Positions 9,901 through 18,620 of a stretch of DNA of 64,000 nt are shown piece after piece (the first letter of the stretch is position 1; each line of letters starts with the position of its first letter). The stretch comes from UBA1756 sp045130235 (GTDB lineage Bacteria > Bacteroidota > Bacteroidia > Bacteroidales > WCHB1-69). The position numbers and the translations under genes are program-made. Under the pieces are notes generated by a model, which saw nothing but the letters and a program-made list of their open reading frames with translations, ran no database searches and had not been told where the DNA came from. The DNA is taken from the NCBI GenBank assembly GCA_045130235.1, contig JBGUPJ010000008.1, positions 65,980 through 129,979 of the forward strand. Direction: 5' to 3'.

Positions 9901-11681
9901 ACGAGCGTCCATTCGGCACGGCCCGTCGCAGTCTCGAAGTCGTTGCAGTCCTGGTTGCAGTCGCCCACCTGCACAGTGTGAGAAGCGGTGAGGATGCAGC
10001 AGTCTCCGCCAACCGGGGTGGCGGTCACGGTATAGGTGGTGTTCTGCTGGGGGACATCGGTGGATACAGCCCCGCTTGGACCGTTGCTCCATGCGTAGGT
10101 GTAGTTGGTACAGCTACCGTTCACATTCAGCACGGCGTTGAGGGTGACGGGGTCGGTGCCGCGGCAATAGACGGCCGGCGACTGGGTGATTTCAAGCGTG
10201 GTGCCGGAAATCTCCACGGGGATGCGCACCGTCTTGGCGCAGTCCTCACTGTCGGTAACGCGCAGCGAGTAGGTGGTGGTGGCCGTCGGCGTAGCGGTGG
10301 TAGTGGCCGTGTTGGTGGAGCTCAGGCCCGTGGCCGGCGTCCACTCGTAGGTGTAGCCGTGGCCGCTGCCTCCTGTAACGGTGGCATGGAAGGTGACGCT
10401 CTCACCCTGGCACAGCAGCGCTGACTCGGGGGTGACATTCACCACCGGCTGGTTGCAGGGCTCGCACGACTGGATGCACACGTTGTCAACGCCAGCGGGC
10501 GGCATGGTCTGTACCGAACCGTCGTTGTGCCACATGAAGTATAGGCGCATGATCTGGCCCGAATAGGTTGCACTGCTAAGTTGTGTCTCGAAATGCTGCC
10601 ATGTGCTGGCCAAATTGAATTTGACCGATGAGGTGGTCGGGTTGTTGAGCTGGGTTGCGCCAGTAGGTGCGGTGGACGAGCCGGCAGTGACAGTGGCCGG
10701 TGCGCCGATATAGACGTACATGTAGTCGCAGCAACTCTCGCCGTAGGCGATCCAGTCGAAGGCCAGGACGAAATCATCATCGCATTCCGGAAATTCTATG
10801 TCTTTGTATGCCCAAACGTAGGTGCTGGTGTTGGTATAAGAGTGGGCTGGAGTGGCGGAAGTGGGGGCGTTAGTGACGTAAAGTGAGTACTGTCCGCCGT
10901 TGTTGACGCCGGTGTTCATCACCCACTGGTTGGTCTGGCTGCCGTTCACGAGGGTCCACTCGGCGCGGTCGGCGGTGGTCTCGAAGCCGTTGCAGTTGTT
11001 CACGCAGTTGGTGGGGTTGATGGTGAAAGAAGCTGTGGAGCTGCAGCAGCCTTCCGAGTTGGCGGTGACGGTGTAAGTGGTCTGTGTGGTGGGGGAAACC
11101 GTGATGGTCTGTCCGGTCGCACCGTTGCTCCAGTTGTAGGTGTAGTTGGTGCAAGCGTCGCACGACACGATGGCCTGCCAGCCGTCATACTGCACACTTC
11201 CATCGGAGGTGAACTTCACCGTCAGCGAGTTGCTGGTGGAGGTATAGCTCACGTTGCCGTTGACAGTGCTCAGCAGGCCGTAATGAAGCTGCGTGCCTCC
11301 CGTTCCGACGCCTTCGTACACGTAAATGTAGTCGCAGCAGCTTTCGCCGTTGGCCGACAGGAAGGTGATGGTCACAGGACTTCCATTGCTGGAGGTAAAG
11401 GTGTGGATGTAGTTTTCCGATGAACTGTAGCTTCCGCTGGGGCCGCCAGAGTCATAAAAACAGATCGACTCGCCGCAGGTGACGGTGGTGGTCGTGTTGT
11501 TGATGTTGACCGAGGTGGCGCAAGCACCGGGATCCGCACCGTTGATCGATGCGGTCAGCGTGACCTGATCTCCCGTACACACAATTCCAGTGGGTCCTGA
11601 AATGTTGACGGTGCATTGTCCAAACGCGCTGCCGATGTAAGCGGCCAAAATGATGAGGAGGGCTGTAAGTGTCTTTCTCAT
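6945..11681 (-). CDS. Giant multidomain surface protein with T9SS type B (gliding-motility-associated) C-terminal domain
   Basis: A 1,578-residue secreted protein with a signal peptide (about 1-21, ending GSAFGQ). The order seen is: an Ig-like segment; a CUB-like cysteine-rich segment (about 50-175, with SCCDYIYVYEG); two closely related cleaved-adhesin/choice-of-anchor-J-like modules starting near residues 232 and 577 (EWTLVNGSQTNQWV in both); Ig-like repeats between and after them; a region of unknown fold around 900-1200; two further Ig-like repeats; a PKD-like domain near 1450 (FLDFSEGGANWLYDFGD); and a C-terminal CHU_C domain (FYVPNAFTPDGDGINEIWLP). The last marks T9SS type B export and surface anchoring. 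Adhesion or matrix binding is inferred. A TAATTTTGC promoter element lies about 106 bp upstream. Confidence 0.88.
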   Translation of the reverse strand: MRKTLTALLIILAAYIGSAFGQCTVNISGPTGIVCTGDQVTLTASINGADPGACATSVNINNTTTTVTCGESICFYDSGGPSGSYSSSENYIHTFTSSNGSPVTITFLSANGESCCDYIYVYEGVGTGGTQLHYGLLSTVNGNVSYTSTSNSLTVKFTSDGSVQYDGWQAIVSCDACTNYTYNWSNGATGQTITVSPTTQTTYTVTANSEGCCSSTASFTINPTNCVNNCNGFETTADRAEWTLVNGSQTNQWVMNTGVNNGGQYSLYVTNAPTSATPAHSYTNTSTYVWAYKDIEFPECDDDFVLAFDWIAYGESCCDYMYVYIGAPATVTAGSSTAPTGATQLNNPTTSSVKFNLASTWQHFETQLSSATYSGQIMRLYFMWHNDGSVQTMPPAGVDNVCIQSCEPCNQPVVNVTPESALLCQGESVTFHATVTGGSGHGYTYEWTPATGLSSTNTATTTATPTATTTYSLRVTDSEDCAKTVRIPVEISGTTLEITQSPAVYCRGTDPVTLNAVLNVNGSCTNYTYAWSNGPSGAVSTDVPQQNTTYTVTATPVGGDCCILTASHTVQVGDCNQDCNDFETATGRAEWTLVNGSQTNQWVTGTGTNNGGQYALYVSNSPTAATPPNSYTNTASTVWAYKEIEFPECDDDFVLSFDWKCGGESSCDYMSIFIGEEATVTAGSTTQPAGSTRINNPDAYSSSYTAYFNTYNNYNDQWHHTEIILDHETYSGQYMLLYFMWHNDGSVQNYSPAAVDNVCIQACIPCDQPVVTVTPASVILCQGESVDFTASATGGSGGGYTFTWSPAGSLNTTNGPTVTATPSETTVYRVRVTDGEGCAKTVRVTAEVSGTRLNVQATPAGFCAGSTEPVTITANLQVEGSCSSYTYAWSNGATGTTINDQPTITTSYTVTATPTDPSCCELIASVTVAVMDCAAEGCPSVSPAELGTNNVEINIDCATQPDVTLSANVMATAVEADDYFVFSIPYNPPYGYTAGTRIFANASDDTWSEVVNLPFTFCYYGNTYTQIVAGANSVATFNTSVAGGSCAWSYDESIPDAALFPNTIFACYRDIYPSTSDYVASTGDGGIFEGILGEYPCRSYVLSFNNIKLFSCTEIRTFTSMIVLYEGTNVIDIYLRDAPTCTSWNDGNGVIGLQNSDCSRGITPPGRNTGPWTAHEEAWRFMPTGQPSYTVTWYQGQDTSANGTILGYGDLLTVTPTESTDYTARLQYTACNGDYFDIVNRCHVTVNNAMPILTVVASKDTLCPNEEVTIEAFTETPISYVWNTGDTVPRFTLVPEDVVTTYTVTVTYDNGCSRSDSVTVYAVASIDPPTFTLDPGDACAGERFIITANDYAQYRWSNGATTQSITVYPQVTTTYSLTVSDEVGCSSSGETQVIVHPIPQAAFAPERFLTYIEDGVADVQFLDFSEGGANWLYDFGDQWSNSNTSIDQSPIHTYTHSGIYTVTQWVTSDFGCMDSVTRMVSIQKPFYFYVPNAFTPDGDGINEIWLPQGEGVDESNYVCMVFDRNGRLLFRTNSLTQGWDGRDQHGKPVPCASYVYVIQTSTMDATPKEFTGTVTVVR

Positions 11682-11786
11682 TGATTTATTATTTATTTTT
11701 TTTATTGATTATCAATTATTTATAAAATGATTTTTTGAAAAATATACGCTAAAGACTGCAATACTTCCAATTAAAAAATCATCGGT

Positions 11787-11795
11787 GCAAAATTA
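11787..11795 (-). promoter_or_regulatory. Promoter -7 element (TAATTTTGC) for the giant type B surface protein
   Basis: Matches TAnnTTTGC on the minus strand with an A/T-rich leader of about 100 bp before the start at 11681. The rest of the 215-bp gap (11682-11896) is A/T-rich with no gene. Confidence 0.5.
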
Positions 11796-11874
11796 CTACT
11801 TATTTTTTATATAAAGTTCGCTTATCCTTACAAAATCACTGAAAAATTGTTGCCTTTATTCTAAAAAAATCCCG

Positions 11875-11883
11875 TATTTTTGC
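11875..11883 (+). promoter_or_regulatory. Promoter -7 element (TATTTTTGC) for the glycosyltransferase
   Basis: Matches TAnnTTTGC and is followed by ACCCTCA, as in other strong promoters of the window. It lies only 13 bp before the ATG, giving a very short leader. Confidence 0.6.
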
Positions 11884-11896
11884 ACCCTCAATTCTA

Positions 11897-13063
11897 ATGA
11901 TGAAGGTTTTAGTCGTTTTGCCCCGTTTCCCGTACCCTCTTGAGAAGGGCGACAAGCTCCGCGCATACCATCAGCTGCGGGTGCTATCGCGTTATCATGA
12001 GCTTTATGTGGTAACGCTTTGCGAGCATTGGCCATCAGAGGAGTCGATGGCAAAAATCCGCCCCTTCTGCCAAGAGCTGCATGCGGTGAAACTGACTTGG
12101 GCAAGCCGACTTTGGCACTCCGTTGGTGCGCTTTTTAAGGGACTTCCCTTCCAATGTGGTTACTTTTACAATCGCAAGGCGCAGTGTGCCGTCAATGAGC
12201 TGGTCGCCCGTGTGCACCCCGACCGCATCTTCTGCCAGCTGATCCGCGTGGCCGAATATGTGAAGCATTTTGATATTCGTAAAATTCTTGATTATCAAGA
12301 TGTTCTGTCTAAAGGAATGCAGCGTCGAGCCCAAAGTGCTCCCTTCTGGAAACGATGGTTTTTCAAGGCAGAATATCGTCGCCTCTGTCGCTATGAAGCG
12401 GAGGTTTTTTCGCTTTTTGATGAAAAAGTCATCATCACCGAGGTTGACCGCGACCTCATCCCTCACGAACAGAGCCGCCAGATTCATGTGGTGGCCAACG
12501 GCGTTGATTTCGACTATTACCAGCATCGCGATTGCGAGAAAAATTACGACCTGATTTTTGCCGGTAACATGAGCTATGCCCCCAATGTGGAGGCCGCCAA
12601 CTATCTGGTACACGAGGTGATGCCGCTGCTTTGGCAGGAAAATCCCAACCTCACCGTCGCCCTTTGCGGTGCTTCGCCCGCACCCGCCGTCCGCGCCCTC
12701 CAGAGTCGCCGCGTTATCGTGACCGGCTGGGTGGACAGCATGGCCGACTATTATGCACAGTCGCGGGTGTTTATCGCCCCTATGCACCTCGGCACCGGTC
12801 TGCAAAACAAGCTGTTAGAGGCTATGTCGATGAAATTGCCCTGCGTCACTTCCACCCTCGCAGGCAAACCCCTCAAGGGTGTAGAAAACGGTAAGGAAAT
12901 CCTCATCTGCAACACCACCACAGGCTTCGCCGATGCTGTGAAAGCTCTGCTCGAAAATGGCGAAATGTACAACACCATCGCCGAAAATGGCTACCAGTTT
13001 GTGAGGTCCAACTACAACTGGGAGCGCGTCAACGAGCAACTCGCTCAAATCATTGCGAGATAA
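11897..13063 (+). CDS. Family 4-type glycosyltransferase
   Basis: A 388-residue cytoplasmic glycosyltransferase. The N-terminus (MMKVLVVLPRFPYPLEKGDK) and the C-terminal nucleotide-sugar domain (LIFAGNMSYAPN near 220, then PMHLGTGLQNKLLEAMSMKLP near 295 with the conserved E) match GT-B enzymes related to the TIGR03087 sugar transferases. The donor and acceptor cannot be read from the sequence. The second ATG, one codon on, is an equally possible start. It precedes the glycogen gene by 64 bp, but that gene has its own promoter element. Confidence 0.82.
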   Translation: MMKVLVVLPRFPYPLEKGDKLRAYHQLRVLSRYHELYVVTLCEHWPSEESMAKIRPFCQELHAVKLTWASRLWHSVGALFKGLPFQCGYFYNRKAQCAVNELVARVHPDRIFCQLIRVAEYVKHFDIRKILDYQDVLSKGMQRRAQSAPFWKRWFFKAEYRRLCRYEAEVFSLFDEKVIITEVDRDLIPHEQSRQIHVVANGVDFDYYQHRDCEKNYDLIFAGNMSYAPNVEAANYLVHEVMPLLWQENPNLTVALCGASPAPAVRALQSRRVIVTGWVDSMADYYAQSRVFIAPMHLGTGLQNKLLEAMSMKLPCVTSTLAGKPLKGVENGKEILICNTTTGFADAVKALLENGEMYNTIAENGYQFVRSNYNWERVNEQLAQIIAR

Positions 13064-13065
13064 AC

Positions 13066-13098
13066 CTTTCAATTTTCAATTCTCAATTTTCAAATTTT
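13066..13098. repeat. Short tandem TTTTCAAT-type repeat
   Basis: Degenerate repeats of TTTTCAAT / TCTCAAT between the glycosyltransferase stop and the next promoter; related to the arrays at 5095-5129 and 56402-56434. Confidence 0.6.
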
Positions 13099-13101
13099 TC
13101 G

Positions 13102-13110
13102 TAAATTTGC
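13102..13110 (+). promoter_or_regulatory. Promoter -7 element (TAAATTTGC) for the glycogen gene
   Basis: Matches TAnnTTTGC 17 bp before the ATG at 13128. Its position rules out the in-frame upstream TTG at 13053 as the start. Confidence 0.6.
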
Positions 13111-13127
13111 CGCTTCATTTTACATCT

Positions 13128-16100
13128 ATGAAAAAGGCCGATTACGTATTTGAAACCAGCTGGGAAATTTGTAACAAAGTAGGTGGTATATACACAGTTC
13201 TGTCCACCAAGGCGCTCACTGCCGTCAACCATTTCCATAACAATTATATCTGCATCGGACCCGACATTTCGCACGAGTCGGGTGGCAACTGCGATTTTGA
13301 GGAGTCGCAAGACTTGTACCGCTCTTGGCGCGAGACAGCCGTCCGCTCCGGACTGCGTATCCGCGTGGGTCGCTGGCGTGTGGCGGGCAGTCCTATCGTT
13401 GTGCTGGTGGACTTTACGCCTTTTTTTGAAAAGAAAAATGAGATTCTCACCGACTTCTGGCTCAACTACAAACTCGACTCTATCAGCGGACAGTGGGACT
13501 ATGTGGAGCCGCTGCTGTTCGGCTACGCTGCCGGCAAGGTGATTGAGAGTTTCTACCAGTACCATTGCTCAGCCATGGACCACATTGTGGCTCATTTCCA
13601 TGAGTGGATGACCGGTGGCGGCATCTTGTACCTCAAGTCCGCATGTCCGCAGGTGGCCACGGTGTTCACCACGCACGCCACTGTGTTGGGGCGCTGCATC
13701 GCTGGCAACGGACTGCCACTCTACGGCGACCTCCAGCAGTACGACCCGCAGGGCACCGCCAACCGCTTCGGGGTGCAGTCGAAATTCTCGTTGGAGTCGC
13801 TGTCGGCCAGCCATGCCGATGCCTACAGTACCGTGAGCGAGATCACCGACCAGGAGTGCGCTGCCTTCTTTGAGAAACCTGCCGATGTCATCACCATCAA
13901 CGGTTTTGAGAACGACTTTGTGCCGCAAGGGGAGGTGTATGTTCAGAAACGTGCTGCCGCCCGAGCCAAACTGTTTCAGGTGGCCTCCTGCCTGCTTCAG
14001 CAACCCATCAGCAACGATGCACTGCTGCTGCTCAACAGCGGTCGCTATGAGTTTCATAACAAAGGTATCGACCTGTTTGTCAGAACGATGGCCGAACTGG
14101 AGGAACAGTACCCGCAGCGCGAGATCGTCGCCTTCATCATGGTGCCTGCCGGCACCAGCGGCCTCCGCACCGAACTCATCAAACGCATGGAAGAGCATAC
14201 TTCCATCGACGACGACAGCCATGCCGCCCTGCGCGACTACTCCACACATCCGCTCCACGATCCCTATAACGACCCGATTATCAAAGAATTGAACCGGTTG
14301 AATGTGGACAATGCCCCCGCCTCCAAGGTGAAGGTGATCTTCGTGCCGGTATATCTCGATGGCCGCGACGGCGTGTTCAACCTTTCGTATTACGACACGC
14401 TCATCGGCTTCGACATGACCCTGTTTCCGTCGTATTACGAGCCGTGGGGTTACACGCCGTTGGAAAGCGTGGCATTCGGCATCCCCACCATCACCACCTC
14501 GCTGGCTGGTTTCGGAGCATGGGTGAAGACCAATTTCGCTCAGCAGCAGGGTGTTACCGTATGCCATCGCACCGATACCAACGAAGAGGAGGTGTGCCGC
14601 CAGATGGTGGATGCCGTCCTGCAATTCTCCATTTTGGATGCCAAAGCGAAAGAGCAGGCCGCTGCCGATGCCAAGGCCATCGCTGCAAAGGCATTGTGGA
14701 GCAATTTATATGAAAATTATGAAAATGTTTATGATAAAGCATTGAAAAAGAGTGCTTTAAGATATGAATTTTATAAAGATAAAATGTCACATTTTGCCAT
14801 CAATACCGAACCCGAACAGAACGAGCAGCCCAACTGGAAGCGTGTCACCATCAAATCCAACCTCCCCGATAATCTGGTGAAGCTTGAGGCTTTGGCCAAC
14901 AATTTGTGGTGGAGCTGGAATTATGAGGCTCGCGAATTGTTTGAGGAGATTGCCGGTCCCGAATGCTGGGCCGAGTACAACCAGAATCCCGTTCACATGT
15001 TGCAGATGCTGCCGCTGGATGTGCTGCAAAAGTTCAGCCGTAATGTGCAGTTTGTGCAGAAATTGGATAGGGTTTATGCTGATTTTCAGAATTATATGAA
15101 CGAACCCTGTACAAGGTCTGAAAAGAAAGTGGCCTATTTCAGTATGGAGTTCGGCATTAGCAACGAGTTGAAGATCTATTCCGGTGGTTTGGGTATGCTG
15201 GCGGGTGATTACCTCAAGGAGGCCAGCGACTGTAATGTGAACATGGTGGCAGTGGGTTTGTTGTACCGCTGCGGTTATTTCGTGCAGCAGATTTCGCCGA
15301 ATGGCGAGCAGATCAACCTCTACCCGCAGCAGAGTTTCTCCAAGCTGCCCATTCATCCCGTGCGCGATGCCGAGGGCAACTGGGTGACCGTGACGATGGC
15401 GCTGCCTGGCCGTCAGCTCTATGCCAGAATCTGGCGTGTTGATGTGGGGAGAATCAAGTTATATCTTCTTGATACAGATTTAGATAAGAATAATCCTGAC
15501 GACCGCAAGATTACCGCCAACCTTTATGGCGGCGATTGGGAAAACCGTCTCAAACAGGAGTTCCTGTTGGGTATCGGCGGTGTGCGGCTGCTGGATGCGG
15601 TAGGGGAGAAGCCCGAGATTTTCCACCTCAACGAGGGACACGCCTCCTTCCTTTCGCTGGAGCGTACCCGTATGTTGATGGAGCGCGAGCATCTGTCGTT
15701 CCCCGAGGCCATGGAGCTGGTGAAAGCCTCCTCGCTGTTCACCACCCACACGCCCGTTCCCGCCGGTCACGATGCCTTCAGCGAGGACATGATGCGCGTC
15801 TATTTCTCGCGCTTCCCCGACCTGTTCAACATTAGCTGGCAGCAGTTCATGGGACTGGGGCGCAAGCGCGCCTCCAATGCCGAGGAGAAGTTCTCGATGA
15901 GCATCCTCGCCTGCCGTTTCTGTCAGGAGGTCAATGGCGTGAGCTGCATCCATGGCCGCGTCACCCGCGACATGTTCGAGTATCTTTACGACGGCCGTTT
16001 CTCCGACGAGCTGCACATCGGCTATGTCACCAACGGCGTGCATTACCCCACTTGGGCGCACAAGCGTTGGCAGCAGTTCCACCAGCAGTTGCTGGCCAAA

Positions 16101-17360
16101 GATTTCAAGAAAGACATCTCCAACGAAGAGCTGTGGAGCAAGATTTACGAGGCCTCCGACAAGGAGATTTGGAACCTCAAGGAGGAGCTGCGTAAAGAAC
16201 TGATTAAGAGTGTTAAAGAATTGGTAGAAAGTCAGATGCGTCGCCGCAACGATCCGCCTGCGTTGATTATGAAGACCGTGAAGGCCATCCGCGACGATGT
16301 GCTTACCGTGGGTTTCGCCCGCCGTTTCGCCACCTACAAGCGCGCCCATCTGCTCTTCACCAACGAGGAGAGACTGTACGCGCTGCTCAACAATCCGCAG
16401 CATCCGATGCAGTTCATCTTCGCCGGCAAGGCGCACCCGCACGACAAGGCTGGCCAGGACCTTATCCGTCGCATCATCGACTTTTCGAGAAGACCTGAAT
16501 ATATTGGCAAGATAATCTTTGTGGAGAATTACGACATGGTGCTGGCCAAGAAGCTGATTTCGGGCTGCGATGTGTGGCTCAACACGCCGACGCGTCCGTT
16601 GGAGGCCAGCGGCACCAGCGGCGAGAAGGCCGTGATGAACGGCGTGCTCAACTTCAGCGTGTTGGACGGCTGGTGGGCAGAAGGCTACGTGCAGGGTGCT
16701 GGATGGGCTGTAGATGAGCAGATTACCTATGCCGATGTGCATCGTCAGGACGAACTCGATGCCGCCAACATCTATGCCATCTTCGAGGAGCAGATTGCGC
16801 CCGCCTTCTACTGTCGCACCGAAGGTATCCCGTTGGAGTGGACCGGCATGATGAAGAACTGCTTTGCGAAAATTTCGCCCCATTTCACCATGAAGCGCCA
16901 GCTTGACGACTATTACCAGCAGTTTTACAGCAAGTTGGAGAAGCGCAGCGAGATGCTGACTGCTGGCGACGGCGAGAAACTGAAGGAGCTGGTACAGTGG
17001 AAGAACCGTGTGCTTTCGGCATGGGGCAACGTGCGTTTCCTGCAAAATAACCTGCCCTCCGACCCCGACAGCACTTTCTACCTTGGCACCACCCGCGAGA
17101 TTTATGCCGAGGTGGAGCTGGGCACATTGCAGCCTGAGGAGGTGAAGTTGGAGATTGTGTTCACCCGCAGCAAAGAGGGCCGGATGCGGCTTTTCAGCAA
17201 ATACGCTTTCAAACTCGACAGTTACCAGAATGGGGTGGCCCGTTTTGTGTGTCCGTTGGATGCCAAGGTGGCGGGCGTGTGGAACTGGGCGTTACGGCTC
17301 ATTCCGCAGCACCCGCTGTTGCCGCACGACATGGATCTCTCCCTCGTGAAGTGGGGATGA
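13128..17360 (+). CDS. Fused glycogen synthase (GT3-like) and alpha-glucan phosphorylase (GT35)
   Basis: About 1,410 residues joining glycogen-building and glycogen-degrading enzymes. The N-terminal 550 residues look like eukaryote-type GT3 glycogen synthase: KVGGIYTV near 17-24 for sugar-nucleotide binding, TTHATVLGR near 185, and the paired-glutamate motif YYEPWGYTPLES near 440. From about residue 575 (ALANNLWWSWNYEARELFEE) it becomes a GT35 phosphorylase of the TIGR02094 type. The PLP-binding lysine is K1167 in EASGTSGEKAVMNG. Known reactions are glucan chain extension from a nucleotide sugar and phosphorolysis to glucose-1-phosphate. Such fusions are known in Bacteroidota. The ATG at 13128 is chosen because of the family start MKKADYVFETSWE and the promoter just upstream. 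A candidate terminator follows. Confidence 0.93.
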   Translation: MKKADYVFETSWEICNKVGGIYTVLSTKALTAVNHFHNNYICIGPDISHESGGNCDFEESQDLYRSWRETAVRSGLRIRVGRWRVAGSPIVVLVDFTPFFEKKNEILTDFWLNYKLDSISGQWDYVEPLLFGYAAGKVIESFYQYHCSAMDHIVAHFHEWMTGGGILYLKSACPQVATVFTTHATVLGRCIAGNGLPLYGDLQQYDPQGTANRFGVQSKFSLESLSASHADAYSTVSEITDQECAAFFEKPADVITINGFENDFVPQGEVYVQKRAAARAKLFQVASCLLQQPISNDALLLLNSGRYEFHNKGIDLFVRTMAELEEQYPQREIVAFIMVPAGTSGLRTELIKRMEEHTSIDDDSHAALRDYSTHPLHDPYNDPIIKELNRLNVDNAPASKVKVIFVPVYLDGRDGVFNLSYYDTLIGFDMTLFPSYYEPWGYTPLESVAFGIPTITTSLAGFGAWVKTNFAQQQGVTVCHRTDTNEEEVCRQMVDAVLQFSILDAKAKEQAAADAKAIAAKALWSNLYENYENVYDKALKKSALRYEFYKDKMSHFAINTEPEQNEQPNWKRVTIKSNLPDNLVKLEALANNLWWSWNYEARELFEEIAGPECWAEYNQNPVHMLQMLPLDVLQKFSRNVQFVQKLDRVYADFQNYMNEPCTRSEKKVAYFSMEFGISNELKIYSGGLGMLAGDYLKEASDCNVNMVAVGLLYRCGYFVQQISPNGEQINLYPQQSFSKLPIHPVRDAEGNWVTVTMALPGRQLYARIWRVDVGRIKLYLLDTDLDKNNPDDRKITANLYGGDWENRLKQEFLLGIGGVRLLDAVGEKPEIFHLNEGHASFLSLERTRMLMEREHLSFPEAMELVKASSLFTTHTPVPAGHDAFSEDMMRVYFSRFPDLFNISWQQFMGLGRKRASNAEEKFSMSILACRFCQEVNGVSCIHGRVTRDMFEYLYDGRFSDELHIGYVTNGVHYPTWAHKRWQQFHQQLLAKDFKKDISNEELWSKIYEASDKEIWNLKEELRKELIKSVKELVESQMRRRNDPPALIMKTVKAIRDDVLTVGFARRFATYKRAHLLFTNEERLYALLNNPQHPMQFIFAGKAHPHDKAGQDLIRRIIDFSRRPEYIGKIIFVENYDMVLAKKLISGCDVWLNTPTRPLEASGTSGEKAVMNGVLNFSVLDGWWAEGYVQGAGWAVDEQITYADVHRQDELDAANIYAIFEEQIAPAFYCRTEGIPLEWTGMMKNCFAKISPHFTMKRQLDDYYQQFYSKLEKRSEMLTAGDGEKLKELVQWKNRVLSAWGNVRFLQNNLPSDPDSTFYLGTTREIYAEVELGTLQPEEVKLEIVFTRSKEGRMRLFSKYAFKLDSYQNGVARFVCPLDAKVAGVWNWALRLIPQHPLLPHDMDLSLVKWG

Positions 17361-17377
17361 GATGGTTTTTTTCGCGT

Positions 17378-17410
17378 TGTCCGCACCGTTCGCAGGACAT
17401 ATATTTTTTT
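17378..17410 (+). terminator. Possible terminator after the glycogen gene
   Basis: A 7-bp stem (TGTCCGC / GCAGGACA with one bulged A) and a 7-nt loop, followed by TAT and a run of seven T. It lies 18 bp after the stop codon. Confidence 0.45.
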
Positions 17411-17444
17411 CAGCCAAAATTGTCATTTTTCGCCCGAAATTTTG

Positions 17445-17453
17445 TAATTTTGC
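17445..17453 (+). promoter_or_regulatory. Promoter -7 element (TAATTTTGC) for hpt-adk
   Basis: Matches TAnnTTTGC 24 bp before the hpt start. Confidence 0.6.
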
Positions 17454-17477
17454 GAATCATTTTAAATCCATTTTTCA

Positions 17478-18017
17478 ATGAATACCATTACAGTCGGCGA
17501 TCGGAAATTTGTTAAGTATATTTCTGAAAATGAAATAGATAAAGCGGTTGAAAGAGTGGCCGCAGAAGTCAACGAAGAATACAAAAACGACATCCCTGTT
17601 ATTCTTCTTGTCCTTAACGGCTCCGTAATCTTCGGCTCCGACCTGCTGAAACAGCTCGACTTCCAGTGCCGACTCTGCTGCGTCAAGGTCAGCTCCTACG
17701 CCGGAACCAAAAGTACCGAAAAGGTGAAAAATCTTATCGGTCTTACAGAAAATGTTGAAAATAAGCGTGTTCTGGTTATTGAGGATATTATCGACACCGG
17801 CAACACCTACGAGTACATTGAGGCCATGCTGCGCGAAGCGCACGCTAAGGATGTCAAAATCGCTACGCTCACCTACAAGCCCGACTCATACCGCAAATCA
17901 TTGCCCATCGACTTCATCGGTATCGAAATTCCTAACAAGTTCATCTTGGGTAGAGGGATGGATTACGACGGTTTGGGACGCAACCTGCGCGACATCTACC
18001 AAGTAGTGGAGGAATAA
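17478..18017 (+). CDS. hpt: Hypoxanthine phosphoribosyltransferase
   Basis: A 179-residue cytoplasmic purine-salvage enzyme that converts hypoxanthine (and usually guanine) with PRPP to IMP or GMP. The PRPP-binding loop is plain in VLVIEDIIDTGNTY (about residues 95-108), and the base-specificity region near the C-terminus (FILGRGMDYDGLGRNL) is present. Length and order match bacterial HPRTs. It is 16 bp upstream of adk, so the two nucleotide-metabolism genes form an operon. Confidence 0.95.
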   Translation: MNTITVGDRKFVKYISENEIDKAVERVAAEVNEEYKNDIPVILLVLNGSVIFGSDLLKQLDFQCRLCCVKVSSYAGTKSTEKVKNLIGLTENVENKRVLVIEDIIDTGNTYEYIEAMLREAHAKDVKIATLTYKPDSYRKSLPIDFIGIEIPNKFILGRGMDYDGLGRNLRDIYQVVEE

Positions 18018-18033
18018 TCAAACAATTACCATA

Positions 18034-18618
18034 ATGAAAAAATTCAATATCGTCATGCTAGGTGCCCCCGGCTCCGGCAAAGGCACGCAGGCCAAAATCA
18101 TGGCCGAGAAGTTCAACCTCGCCCACGTCTCCACCGGCGACCTCTTCCGCAAAAATATCGCCAACAGCACTCCGCTCGGCGTGGAGGCCCAGTCGTATAT
18201 CAACCGCGGCGCCCTCTGTCCCGACTCGCTGACCATCAACATGTTGCATGATTGTCTTGAACAGATGCCCGAAATCATCGGCTCCATCCTCGACGGCGTG
18301 CCACGCACCATCCAGCAGGCCGAGATGCTCGACGGTGTAGGTCACGAAAAAAATCTTCCTATCTCATTGGTTATTAACCTGAATGTCGATGAGGAGGAGA
18401 TCATCAAGCGTATGCTCAACCGCGCCCGACTCGAAGGCCGCAGCGACGATACCCCGGAAATCATCGAGAAGCGCATCGCCAACTATTTCGCACAGACCAA
18501 GCCGCTGGAGGATTACTATGCCGCCAAAGGTCTGCTGCGCCACATCAACGGCATGGATACGGTGGAAAATATCTCGGAAGAGATTTGCCGTATCATCGCC
18601 GAAGAGATGGAAAAATAA
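18034..18618 (+). CDS. adk: Adenylate kinase
   Basis: A 194-residue enzyme that catalyses ATP + AMP to 2 ADP. The P-loop GAPGSGKGTQ lies at residues 9-18, the AMP-binding STGDLFR at about 33-39, and DGVPRTIQQAEML near 90. The LID is short, with no zinc cysteines. It is the second gene of the hpt-adk pair and ends convergently 2 bp from the stop of the TonB-like gene, with no hairpin between them. Confidence 0.96.
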   Translation: MKKFNIVMLGAPGSGKGTQAKIMAEKFNLAHVSTGDLFRKNIANSTPLGVEAQSYINRGALCPDSLTINMLHDCLEQMPEIIGSILDGVPRTIQQAEMLDGVGHEKNLPISLVINLNVDEEEIIKRMLNRARLEGRSDDTPEIIEKRIANYFAQTKPLEDYYAAKGLLRHINGMDTVENISEEICRIIAEEMEK

Positions 18619-18620
18619 GG

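Noticed and set aside
13053..13127. An upstream TTG start for the glycogen fusion gene
   Set aside because: The added residues come from the TTTTCAAT-type repeat and overlap the promoter; the family start is the ATG at 13128.
15480..17045. A 521-residue minus-strand reading frame inside the glycogen fusion gene
   Set aside because: It is antisense to well-conserved phosphorylase sequence and matches no family.
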